Shown: piece after piece, positions 1 through 7,111 of the stretch
How positions within the stretch are numbered: the stretch's first letter is position 1
Layout of the letters: each line of letters opens with the position of its first letter
From: a bacterium
Lineage (GTDB): Bacteria > AUK180 > JAQVHJ01
Length of the DNA: 9,831 nt
Reading direction: 5' to 3'
NCBI GenBank assembly: GCA_028696285.1
Contig: JAQVHJ010000053.1
Span: forward strand, 1 to 9,831
The notes under the pieces: model-generated
What the model was told of the DNA's origin: nothing
What the model saw: the letters and a program-made list of their open reading frames with translations, nothing else
Database searches by the model: none
Position numbers and translations under genes: made by a program

Positions 1-2
1 TA

Positions 3-56
3 TTTGAGAAGAACGGATATTACCGGCATCTTTATGATCTCCAGTTTAATGTGTAA
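3..56 (+). CDS. C-terminal tail of a probable ABC exporter (MsbA/MdlB-like ATPase), partial
   Basis: The frame open from the left edge encodes FEKNGYYRHLYDLQFNV and then TAA. The pattern of a Gly followed by YYRxLYxLQF is the usual last stretch of fused membrane/ATPase half-transporters of the MsbA/LmrA exporter family, just after the nucleotide-binding domain. Only 17 codons are visible, so neither substrate nor subfamily can be given. The stop is 44 bases before the next gene on the same strand, which allows a shared transcript. The other forward frame open here ends in a hydrophobic tail resembling nothing known, so this frame is preferred. Confidence 0.55.
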   Translation, partial: FEKNGYYRHLYDLQFNV

Positions 57-88
57 TATAATACTGTTAACTCCGTAAAAAAAAAAGG

Positions 89-95
89 AAGGAGG
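89..95 (+). promoter_or_regulatory. Strong Shine-Dalgarno site
   Basis: AAGGAGG ends five bases before the ATG at 101. It is the best ribosome-binding site in the window and fixes the start of the DUF4178 gene. A TATAAT hexamer at 57-62 lies upstream, but I see no matching -35 box at the right distance, so I do not call a promoter there. Confidence 0.8.
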
Positions 96-100
96 ATATA

Positions 101-715
101 ATGGATCTTAATAATTTAGTTTGTCCTTCATGCGGCGCTCCGGTAAAGTTAAAGAACCGCTTTGTCCAGGTTGCGGTTTGTGAATATTGTGAGCAGACCC
201 TTGTTGTTCAGGATGACAAACTTGACCCGACCGGCAAGACTGCAAAGATGACAGAGTATCCCACCCCGTTTAAGATAGGGAGATTCGGTCAGTTAAAGGG
301 GAAGGATTTTGAGGTAATAGGTATGGTCAGGTATGAATATGAAGAAGGTTTTTGGGATGAATGGTGCCTCAATATGGCGGGAGAAAAACTGATGTGGATA
401 GAAGAAGATGAAGGGCTGTTCAGGTCATTTGAAAGGATCAGAATCAAATCAGCAATTCAGCCTTGGGACGAAGTATATCCGGGAAGTCTAATCACTATTA
501 ATAATATTGAAATATTTATCACAGAAAAAAACTCAGCAAAGATTTTAGGCGCAGTTGGAAATTTGACAGTTAAGCGTATTCCGGGAACAACATTGAAATA
601 TCTTGACGGTACCGGAGATGAGAAGCAGTTTACAATTGAATTTTATGAAAATTCGATTAACTTAAAAACAGGGGATGATCTTAACCGTTCCGATTTTACA
701 TTTAAAGAGGAATAA
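101..715 (+). CDS. Zinc-ribbon plus DUF4178 domain protein
   Basis: This 204-residue protein has no signal peptide and should be cytoplasmic. Residues 8-30 hold two Cys pairs (CPSC at 8-11, CEYC at 27-30), a treble-clef or zinc-ribbon signature expected to bind one zinc ion. The rest, about residues 55-195, reads like DUF4178: a beta-rich domain with 'FEVIGMVRYEYEEGFWDEW' near residue 75, then a Trp-rich strand and a beta-strand series. The biochemical role of DUF4178 is unknown; I recall members occurring near membrane and envelope genes. The start is set by a strong AAGGAGG. Its stop codon directly abuts the ATG of the next gene, so the two are almost certainly co-transcribed. The family call rests on pattern memory; the zinc site is directly visible. 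Confidence 0.75.
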   Translation: MDLNNLVCPSCGAPVKLKNRFVQVAVCEYCEQTLVVQDDKLDPTGKTAKMTEYPTPFKIGRFGQLKGKDFEVIGMVRYEYEEGFWDEWCLNMAGEKLMWIEEDEGLFRSFERIRIKSAIQPWDEVYPGSLITINNIEIFITEKNSAKILGAVGNLTVKRIPGTTLKYLDGTGDEKQFTIEFYENSINLKTGDDLNRSDFTFKEE

Positions 716-1537
716 ATGAAGAAGTTTAAAAAAGCTCTTGTTTTCACTTCAATTTTGCTTTTTATTTTATTAATTCTTTCCTGCGCGAAAGATGAATCAA
801 TAGAGTCTCCGACTGAGCCAACAGTTCCTGAAGATAGTGTATTGGTCCTTTTCGACAAAGGGAATGGAGAGTTGGCCGGGAACGCGGACTGGACAATCGG
901 CAGCCCCCCTTCTTATATAGGCGGATATTCAGACTTTGGCCAAAGCTTAAGGGATGCAGGTTTTGAAACTGAGAGCATAAATTATATCAGTGATTCCACT
1001 TTGACAGGAGCGAAAGTTTTGGTTTTAGCAGAACCTAATACACAACTGAGTACTTCGAGTATAAACTCCATTTTAAGTTTTGTTAATGCAGGCGGAGGTC
1101 TGCTGATAATAGGGAACCATGAGGGTTCTGACAGGAATGGAGACGGTTGGGATTCAGGGGATGTGTTAAATGAATTCTCACCGGATAATTTCGGGATTAC
1201 ATTTGTTGCAGACAGTTTCCTGGAAGATATCGGGAACATTGAAACTCAACGTTCAGCAATTACGGCAGGGATATCCATGGTTGGGTGTTACGTCGGGTGT
1301 ACATTATCTGTCTCGGGTGATGCCCAGGGAAGGATTTGGAGAAATGGAGCACCCCAGGGGAAGACACAAATTTTTGTGGCATCCTCATTTTACGGGAACG
1401 GAAAGATCGTTGCGGTTGGAGATAGCGCCATATTTGATGACGGTACCGGCGCTGTCGGCGAGGACCTTCATAATGACTGGGTTCTTCTTGATAATGCGCA
1501 ATTAGGGATCAATATAATAAAATGGCTTGCAGAATAA
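716..1537 (+). CDS. Lipoprotein with ThuA/GATase1-like domain
   Basis: The 273-residue product begins with a lipoprotein signal: Lys-rich n-region, hydrophobic core at residues 8-21 and lipobox ILSC with lipidation Cys23. A short Pro/Thr/Glu linker follows (about 30-41). The remaining domain starts with a beta strand, VLVLFD, and the stretch 'GNADWTIG' (55-62), then 'YSDFGQSLRDAGF' (71-83), VLVLAEPN (101-108), a Gly-rich turn GGGLLIIGNHEGSD (126-139) and VAVGDSAIFDDGTG (232-245). This order matches the flavodoxin-like GATase1/ThuA/DUF4350-type fold seen in secreted bacterial proteins, which lacks an obvious Cys-His-Glu triad. Residues 139-144 (DRNGDG) form a DxNxDG loop that could bind calcium. 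Cys191 and Cys195 could pair once exported. The ATG follows the previous stop with no gap, and AAAGAGG at 704-710 serves as ribosome-binding site. Role unknown; a structural or sugar-binding function is as likely as catalysis. Confidence 0.7.
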   Translation: MKKFKKALVFTSILLFILLILSCAKDESIESPTEPTVPEDSVLVLFDKGNGELAGNADWTIGSPPSYIGGYSDFGQSLRDAGFETESINYISDSTLTGAKVLVLAEPNTQLSTSSINSILSFVNAGGGLLIIGNHEGSDRNGDGWDSGDVLNEFSPDNFGITFVADSFLEDIGNIETQRSAITAGISMVGCYVGCTLSVSGDAQGRIWRNGAPQGKTQIFVASSFYGNGKIVAVGDSAIFDDGTGAVGEDLHNDWVLLDNAQLGINIIKWLAE

Positions 1538-3690
1538 AAATACTTACAGTTTTGTTAATTTTGATATCTATCTCTTTAAATTCTCTGGGTTATTCTGCCC
1601 AGGAATTTGCAAAGATTGAAGATGAACTTCTGTATCTTTATCAGATTACAAAGTATTCTGAATTGATAGCAAAATGTGATTCCATCCTCAATTCATCTTT
1701 GAATGATTATCAAAAGACATCGATATATTTTTACAGAGCTCAGGGGTATTTGAAGAGCGGTGATATTTCAAAAGCTCTTGACGATTATGAGATAGTGATT
1801 GAATTAAATCAGATAAATAACTATCATTTTCACTCAGCTGTTAATTTTTATTTGGAGCTCCTTTATTCAACAGGAGAAGAGAAACGCCTGAGAAGTGCAT
1901 TAGATAAATTGAAGAAAATAAAAATATCCGATGATCGATTCAGGAAGAAAATAGCTGATTATTATTTACTGATTGGAGACCCTGTTAATGCCTACGATAT
2001 TTATGAGGAGTTACTTAAAAATAAAAGAATTGACACCAATTCATTTTTAAAGGACTTGGTTCAGTCATCCATCAAGGGGAAGGTAGAAGATAAACTTGAG
2101 AAAAAATTAATTGAAGAGAGTAAAAAGAGTAATGAAGATAAGTTAATCCTGGCAAAATTCTATTACTGGTCAAATCAATATTCAAAGGCATTGAAAATTG
2201 TCAATGAACTTAAACAGATATCTCCGGGCAATGTCGAATATGTTATTTTCCTGGGTGAGATTTATTGGGCAAACGGGGATAAGAAAAAGTCTTTTGCAGA
2301 GTGGGAAAACCTTCATCTTCGCAATCCGGATGATCTGGGTATAATAGTGAAACTGGGAGACCTTTATGAAAAATATAACCTTTTAGAAGAAGCTTATGAA
2401 AAGTACAGGTTATATTCAGATAAGATTCCATCCAATCTTCATTATCTCATGAAAGCTGCATCTATCCTTCATTTACAGGGTGAATATGAGAAAGAGATAG
2501 ATTTATTTTTCACAAGGTTTGAAAAAGGGCATTTAACAGATGTAAATTCCTGTACACAAATAGAATATAAATTGAAGGAATTGGCGGAGAATAAAGCATA
2601 TGCAGATTTAATGATTAAACGCTTTGAAAAGATTGAAAAAAGCAGTAAGAACTTTAACGTTAATGTGACAGAGTTAAGTATATTAGTATTAACGGATAAT
2701 TATGTAAAGGCAAATACACTTGCTTTGAAATTAGTTGAAGAGAATAAGAATGATTTCAATAAGATTAATAATTATATTTTAAATAAATTAAGGAATCAAA
2801 AGGGCTATGTAATCTTAAAAAATGTTCTTTCAACTATAATTGAAAAGAAATATTTCCCGTATAAAGAGAAGGATTTTCAATTAGAACTTGCTAACACTTA
2901 TTACCGGTTAAAAGAGTATAAGAATGCCATAAAGATGTATGAATCAATTCCCGGCTATTCAAAGAACTGTAATAATCGCGTTAAGATAGCTGAGATATAT
3001 ATGAATGACCTGGGTGATTTTAATTCAGCGCTTGAATTACTGGAGAGTTGTCCTGCTTCGCCGGGGAAGAATTATATTTTAGGTATTCAAAAATTAATCA
3101 TGGATAAACCTGATGAAGCGATTGAATATCTTGCATCGGGAACCGGTCCGGAAAAACATTTATGGCTGGCATTTGCTTATATTCTGAAAAATAACAGGGA
3201 GGATGCAATCCAGAATTTTGATCAGTATATATTATATAAACCTGAATCAGAGATTGCGGGGGATGTTTTGAGTATTTCACGTCAGGTTGAATTAAGTATG
3301 TTTGAAGATAAAAAATCTGAAGACCTGTTTATTTCTTTATTTATTAATAATTATTTCAAGCAATATTCAGAAGTTGACGCACTTCTTAGTGAATTTGAAA
3401 AGTATGGCAGTAGTTCATATTATTCTGAAGCCCAGATTATTAAAGCCCGACGATACCGTGAACAAGGGAAGTTCAGGGAGGCTATAAACATTCTTGCTAA
3501 AATCCCCGATATTTATTACAGAAAAGATTATACAATATTTTTGATAGGTGAAATTTACAGGCTTGACTTGAACAATAAGATAATGTCTCATGAGAACTAT
3601 GGAAAATTAATAATGAAGTATCCCGAAAGCATCTGGTCCGGCCGCGCGCGAAAGATAATTGAACTAATGAAGCGGGAAGAACAGAGTTAA
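1522..3690 (+). CDS. Secreted TPR-repeat protein
   Basis: This 722-residue protein starts with a Sec signal peptide (MACRIK, hydrophobic core about 7-20, likely cleavage near GYSAQ at 23-27), so it should be periplasmic or bound to the outer membrane. The rest is helical and rich in TPR units: clear ones near 66-97, 207-236, 239-268, 273-300, 451-478, 484-510, 545-575, 632-660 and 668-706. The last unit, with 'YGKLIMKYPESIWSGRARKI', has the 'KYPxSxWAxxA' end typical of YbgF/BamD-like TPR proteins. Residues 340-445 are less regular, helical and Lys/Asn-rich. The start overlaps the preceding gene by 16 bases, with only a weak AGGGA upstream, so translation may depend on coupling. No catalytic motif is seen; a scaffold or adaptor role for the neighbouring lipoproteins is inference. 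Confidence 0.75.
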   Translation: MACRIKILTVLLILISISLNSLGYSAQEFAKIEDELLYLYQITKYSELIAKCDSILNSSLNDYQKTSIYFYRAQGYLKSGDISKALDDYEIVIELNQINNYHFHSAVNFYLELLYSTGEEKRLRSALDKLKKIKISDDRFRKKIADYYLLIGDPVNAYDIYEELLKNKRIDTNSFLKDLVQSSIKGKVEDKLEKKLIEESKKSNEDKLILAKFYYWSNQYSKALKIVNELKQISPGNVEYVIFLGEIYWANGDKKKSFAEWENLHLRNPDDLGIIVKLGDLYEKYNLLEEAYEKYRLYSDKIPSNLHYLMKAASILHLQGEYEKEIDLFFTRFEKGHLTDVNSCTQIEYKLKELAENKAYADLMIKRFEKIEKSSKNFNVNVTELSILVLTDNYVKANTLALKLVEENKNDFNKINNYILNKLRNQKGYVILKNVLSTIIEKKYFPYKEKDFQLELANTYYRLKEYKNAIKMYESIPGYSKNCNNRVKIAEIYMNDLGDFNSALELLESCPASPGKNYILGIQKLIMDKPDEAIEYLASGTGPEKHLWLAFAYILKNNREDAIQNFDQYILYKPESEIAGDVLSISRQVELSMFEDKKSEDLFISLFINNYFKQYSEVDALLSEFEKYGSSSYYSEAQIIKARRYREQGKFREAINILAKIPDIYYRKDYTIFLIGEIYRLDLNNKIMSHENYGKLIMKYPESIWSGRARKIIELMKREEQS

Positions 3691-3725
3691 AAAATATTCA
3701 TTTAATTAAAACGGGGAGAGTAACC

Positions 3726-4124
3726 ATGAAACGGTTTTTAAGGAATTATTTACTTTTAACATTGTTATTAATTGTATTTGTTTTTCTTGTAAGTTGTACT
3801 GTTTGTACTGTAGTAATTAAAAAAGATTTCGAGTTTAACCTTCAAGAAGATGATCCCTCAGACGAATGTCTTCTGGCAATCGAGATTGCTGAAATGATTT
3901 TGGAAGAAGAGGATATTGATTTAGAAGCATATAAATTAATATCGTCACAGAACCTTATTATTAAAGGGGAATCTTTTGAAGGTCCGGAGTTCTGGTATCT
4001 CATATTTAAAAGACGTGACCTTATTCCTGAAAAAGAAGGAGAAATGATAGGAGCCGGAGGTGAAATTTTCGTTAAAATTAATCTTGCTGAAGAAGATGGT
4101 GAGATCACCGGATATGGAGAGTAA
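3726..4124 (+). CDS. Small acidic lipoprotein, possibly PepSY-like
   Basis: The 132-residue product carries a lipoprotein signal: basic start, hydrophobic core 8-22 and lipobox LVSC with lipidation Cys24; Cys27 is a second nearby cysteine. The mature part is strongly acidic (EDDPSDE at 41-47, LEEEDIDLE at 59-67). A helix 'AIEIAEMIL' (51-59), then 'EFWYLIFKRRD' (88-98) and a glycine-led strand 'GGEIFVKINLAEEDGEITG' (111-129) resemble the helix, tryptophan strand and GGE-V-VD-TG-I ending of PepSY-like domains, but the match is loose. GGGGAG at 3713-3718 lies seven bases before the ATG. It follows the TPR gene by 35 bases without a visible terminator, so it is probably the operon's last gene. 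Its TAA stop lies in the left arm of the repeat element. Function unknown. Confidence 0.65.
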   Translation: MKRFLRNYLLLTLLLIVFVFLVSCTVCTVVIKKDFEFNLQEDDPSDECLLAIEIAEMILEEEDIDLEAYKLISSQNLIIKGESFEGPEFWYLIFKRRDLIPEKEGEMIGAGGEIFVKINLAEEDGEITGYGE

Positions 4125-4156
4125 TTAGGGGGACAGCCCTTGCGATTTTTGCGATT
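4122..4156 (+). repeat. Left inverted-repeat arm
   Basis: The arm begins TAATTAGGGGGACAGCCCTT and continues with two GCGATTT-like steps. It includes a small hairpin, AGGG-GGACAG-CCCT, followed by T-runs. The first three bases are the stop codon of the upstream lipoprotein gene. It pairs with 4517-4549. Confidence 0.8.
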
Positions 4157-4310
4157 TTTTTTTATTTATTTTATCAGGGTTACAATTAGAGATTTAATTT
4201 TTTTTAATATAACAAAGTTCAAAATAATGTATTTTTTATGGTTACTGTGTTATTTATTTACATTAATAATATTTAATATATTTTAATATTTTATAATATT
4301 TAAGTATTAT
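4157..4310. other. AT-rich core of the element, no gene
   Basis: The stretch is almost only A and T, with many ATTTAAT/AATATT steps and a near-palindrome at 4283-4303. I see no reading frame with protein-like composition and no RNA-gene signature. It is best read as non-coding filler between repeat copies. Confidence 0.5.
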
Positions 4311-4336
4311 TTAAGGGGACACCCTTGCGATTTTTG
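4311..4336 (+). repeat. Internal third copy of the arm motif
   Basis: TTAAGGGGACACCCTTGCGA followed by TTTTTG repeats the left arm in the same orientation, with one G missing. That change makes AAGGG-GACA-CCCTT a perfect five-pair hairpin. The copy faces the right arm as an inverted repeat, so 4311-4549 could itself be a shorter element or unit. Confidence 0.75.
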
Positions 4337-4516
4337 TTGAAATTTGGAAGATATATTATTTTTTTATTTATCAGACTATTATCTATTAAATTAACGGATA
4401 TTTGGGATAAAGTAGATCTGCACAAAAAGAATTGTCATTCGTGCCAAAATAAGGAATCAATATTTACAAAAAATTAGAATTTAAAAACATCCAAGAAATG
4501 GTAGTTTAAGAGAAAT

Positions 4517-4549
4517 AATCGCAAAATCGCAAGGGCTGTCCCCTAATTA
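4517..4549 (-). repeat. Right inverted-repeat arm
   Basis: Read on the minus strand it begins TAATTAGGGGACAGCCCTTG and continues CGATTTTGCGATT. It contains the mini-hairpin AGGG-GACAG-CCCT. Its first three bases on the minus strand are the stop codon of apgM. Confidence 0.8.
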
Positions 4550-5752
4550 TGCTCCGAATTTCTTCAGTTTTAATGCGGAGGCCAGCATTAGGGGCATTGC
4601 GTCTTTACTGTAGAATTGTCCTAATGCTCCTGTTTGGCAGGCGGTTTCATTGAATTCTGAGCTTCCGGTCCATCTTTCATGTTTTGAATACAGGAGGAAA
4701 GGATTTGGATGCCACGAATGTCCTTGAAGAGACCATGGAGTGGAGTGGTCGGATGTAATTGCAATGACATCTGGTTTTAGTTCCAAGAGATTTGGAATGA
4801 ACTGGTCTGTTTCTTCAATAATATGTATTTTTCCGTCTTTATTTCCGTCTTCACCATAAGAATCGGTTTTTTTAACGTGGAGATAGAAGAAGTCAAATGT
4901 TTTCCAATTTTCTTTCAATGTTTGGAATTCTGATTCAATTGTATCACCGGTTTTTAGTACATTCATGCCAACCAATCTTGCTAAACCCCTGTACATAGGA
5001 TATGTTGCTATTGCGGCCGGATTCAGGTTAAAGATATCAGACATTGATGGAATATTCGGAACTTTTGTCATACCGCGCAAAAGGCATGTATTAGCAGGTT
5101 TATCTTTTTCCAGGACCTGATTAACCATTTCGATAAATTTATTTGCAATAACTGCTGCTTTTTTTCCGTCATCCTTTGCCGGGGTTACGGGAACGGGTTT
5201 CAAGCCTGTTTGCTGGGGATCTGCATCATTTAACGGGCCATTCAATCCTTCTCCGCGAAAGACAACGACAAAACGATGTTCTTTTCCAGGTCTGATAATT
5301 ATTTCAACATCATCAATCTTCTTAATGTTCTCACTGAGTTTTTTACAGATTTCTACATTTTTTTCTGTCGGGATTCTTCCTGCTCGTCTGTCGGTAATTA
5401 TTCCGTTTTCTATTGTTGCGAAATTTGCTCTTGCTGGCAGGTCGTTTTTTGTCAATTCCAAATCTATTCCCAGTGCTTCGAGAACTCCGCGTCCGATATC
5501 ATATGCTAATGGGTCATAACCGAATAATGCGACATGCGACGGTCCGCTTCCGGGTGTTACTCCTATAGAAATCGGATGAGTTAAACCGAGAGCAGATTTC
5601 TTTGAGAGGTTATCTAAATTTGGTGTTTTTGCGATTTTTAACGGGGAGTTTCCATTTTCATCAGGAAGATCACCGACACCATCCATAACAATTAAAACTA
5701 TTTTTGAATCAGATTTCAAAGAAAGAGATTTAATCAAATTCATATGCTCCAT
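4547..5752 (-). CDS. apgM: Cofactor-independent phosphoglycerate mutase, archaeal type
   Basis: This 401-residue cytoplasmic enzyme should interconvert 3- and 2-phosphoglycerate in glycolysis and gluconeogenesis without 2,3-bisphosphoglycerate. It belongs to the alkaline phosphatase superfamily and uses two metal ions. Visible family signatures are VMDGVGDLP with metal ligand Asp24, the nucleophile loop GSGPSHVALFGYDP (69-81, likely Ser72), the ADPQQTG loop, and the C-terminal metal site DSYGEDG, then SDHSTPW and HSWHPNP. Length and the closing KKFGA are normal for the family, so the protein is complete. The first ATG is preferred over Met4 because CGGAG sits about seven bases before it. The gene follows the GGDEF/EAL gene by 41 bases with no terminator, so it is probably read through from it. 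Its TAA lies in the right arm of the repeat element. Confidence 0.96.
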   Translation of the reverse strand: MEHMNLIKSLSLKSDSKIVLIVMDGVGDLPDENGNSPLKIAKTPNLDNLSKKSALGLTHPISIGVTPGSGPSHVALFGYDPLAYDIGRGVLEALGIDLELTKNDLPARANFATIENGIITDRRAGRIPTEKNVEICKKLSENIKKIDDVEIIIRPGKEHRFVVVFRGEGLNGPLNDADPQQTGLKPVPVTPAKDDGKKAAVIANKFIEMVNQVLEKDKPANTCLLRGMTKVPNIPSMSDIFNLNPAAIATYPMYRGLARLVGMNVLKTGDTIESEFQTLKENWKTFDFFYLHVKKTDSYGEDGNKDGKIHIIEETDQFIPNLLELKPDVIAITSDHSTPWSLQGHSWHPNPFLLYSKHERWTGSSEFNETACQTGALGQFYSKDAMPLMLASALKLKKFGA

Positions 5753-5793
5753 TTTAAAACTCCGTTGTTCATTTTTTATTAATAAGAACAGAT

Positions 5794-7107
5794 TTAGATT
5801 AAATTGAAATCAGGTTTTCCGAGATAGAATCCCTGGCCGTAATGAATTCCGATTTCTCTGAGAACTTCGAGTTCATCTTCATCTTCAATACCTTCTGCGA
5901 TTAATAAGATGTCAGTTTTTTCGGAGAAATCAACCAAGGTTTGAATTAAATGTCTGCGGATAAGGTCTTTATTAATATTCTTTACGAGTGAATGATCTAT
6001 CTTCAAATATCTCGGATTAATTTCGGTGATTGTCTGGAGAGAAGCATAACCTACTCCGGCATCGTCAAGAGCGATATTGAATTGGAGTGATTTGAGAATT
6101 TTTAAAATCTCTGTAAATTTCTGGTAATTTTCAATTGCTGACCGTTCAGTAATTTCAATGACGATATCCTTCGGATTCAGATTATGCGAGTCGAGTATAT
6201 CCAAAATTTTCCCTTCAATAAAATCGGGGGTGTATATGGTCTGAACTTCTGTATTGAGGAATAATTTAGTTTTATTCTTCATTTGTTTTGACATTAGCAA
6301 TGCATTATTTCTGCAAATTCTGTCAAGTTCTGTAATGAGGTCTGAATGAAGTGCAAAACTGAACATTGTTTCAGGATCTGCAAATATTGAATTTTCAGGA
6401 CCTCTTGTCAAAGCTTCGTATCCGAGGAGCTTCATTGTTTTTAAATCAAAAATGGGCTGAAATGCAGTTTTAATCTGACTCTCTGCAATAATTCTATGAA
6501 GTTCTGATTTCATTTTAAAGTCAAGATTCTGTTCACGATAGTGTGCCATAAGATAAGCGTCCCTGATTGAATTATTCAGCATCCTTTCAAAGCGCACAAG
6601 GGGATTCATACTTAAAATGGAGTATCCAAGATTAAAATTAATAGAATATTTATAACTCATTGGCTGATTGGCCTTAATTTTTTGAAGGAGGAAACGTTCT
6701 ATCTCAAAGATTTTTTCATTTAACAGGTCTATTGTAAGATCATGTTCCTTGGCATTCTCAAAGAAAAAAATTATGAATTCGTCATTTCTTATATTTCGAA
6801 TAGTAAGCATGGGTGAGTGGGTTTTTGATTTATCCAGATATTCCTTTAGTGAGTCTGCAACGAATTTCAATACTTCATCAAATGCCTCCCAGCCATACGT
6901 GTATTCAAATTTGCTTGAATTAGCAATAGACAAAAATACAAGGCCGCATACCTTTGATATATCGAGAGTTTTTCTTATTTCATCGATCACCATAGGATAT
7001 GACGGGATATCCAATATGGAATCGTATAATGAGTTGCGATACTTTAAAATATCAGATTTTAATGAAGAAGTTTTTTTATCCGGTTGGATATCTTTTTTTC
7101 TACTCAT
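5794..7107 (-). CDS. Degenerate GGDEF plus EAL domain protein, probable c-di-GMP phosphodiesterase
   Basis: The 437-residue protein has no membrane segment. Residues about 30-190 form a GGDEF-like domain in which the signature is RNDEF (107-111), so cyclase activity is unlikely; such domains often sense GTP or mediate dimers. Residues about 205-437 form an EAL domain with the catalytic set in place: EAL (Glu231), Asn285, EITE (Glu318, Glu321), the metal pair Asp348/Asp349 in DDAGVG, Lys369 and Asp371, Glu405 and QGFYLGKP (Gln425). The usual DDFG is DDAG here, a variant of loop 6 that keeps both aspartates. The enzyme should hydrolyse c-di-GMP to pGpG and so lower the messenger. The start is four bases after the stop of the response-regulator gene, which points to coupled translation and a partnership. 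The ribosome-binding site is weak. Confidence 0.92.
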   Translation of the reverse strand: MSRKKDIQPDKKTSSLKSDILKYRNSLYDSILDIPSYPMVIDEIRKTLDISKVCGLVFLSIANSSKFEYTYGWEAFDEVLKFVADSLKEYLDKSKTHSPMLTIRNIRNDEFIIFFFENAKEHDLTIDLLNEKIFEIERFLLQKIKANQPMSYKYSINFNLGYSILSMNPLVRFERMLNNSIRDAYLMAHYREQNLDFKMKSELHRIIAESQIKTAFQPIFDLKTMKLLGYEALTRGPENSIFADPETMFSFALHSDLITELDRICRNNALLMSKQMKNKTKLFLNTEVQTIYTPDFIEGKILDILDSHNLNPKDIVIEITERSAIENYQKFTEILKILKSLQFNIALDDAGVGYASLQTITEINPRYLKIDHSLVKNINKDLIRRHLIQTLVDFSEKTDILLIAEGIEDEDELEVLREIGIHYGQGFYLGKPDFNLI

Positions 7108-7111
7108 ATAT

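Larger units (their letters stand above)
4122..4549. mobile_element. Putative non-autonomous MITE/REP-like element filling the convergent gap
   Basis: The 422-base space between two convergent genes holds no plausible gene or tRNA. Its edges are an imperfect inverted repeat of about 34 bases: the left arm (4122-4156) matches the reverse complement of the right arm (4517-4549), apart from one missing G and one missing T in homopolymer runs. A third partial copy lies inside at 4311-4336. The core is extremely AT-rich. Both outer ends are TAATTA, which is its own complement, so it could be either a target duplication or the tip of the arms. No transposase is encoded. The architecture suits a MITE or a REP-like array mobilised in trans, and the GGG/CCC mini-hairpins followed by T-runs could also end transcription from both sides. 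Mobility is inferred from structure only. Confidence 0.55.

Noticed and set aside
57..62. TATAAT as a promoter for the DUF4178 gene
   Set aside because: No -35-like hexamer lies 16-18 bases upstream and there is no extended -10 TG; it overlaps the end of the upstream gene in a very AT-rich region where such hexamers occur by chance.
3842..4108. Minus-strand 88-codon frame opposite the acidic lipoprotein
   Set aside because: Ser/Ile-rich shadow of acidic codons; the plus strand has a lipobox signal and a good ribosome site.
4122..4549. Three repeats as a CRISPR array
   Set aside because: The copies are unequally spaced, in mixed orientation and of differing length, and no cas gene is present. 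Inverted terminal arms fit a transposon-like element better.
5753..5793. Riboswitch or terminator between the EAL gene and apgM
   Set aside because: Only 41 bases, with no stem and T-run and no room for an aptamer.
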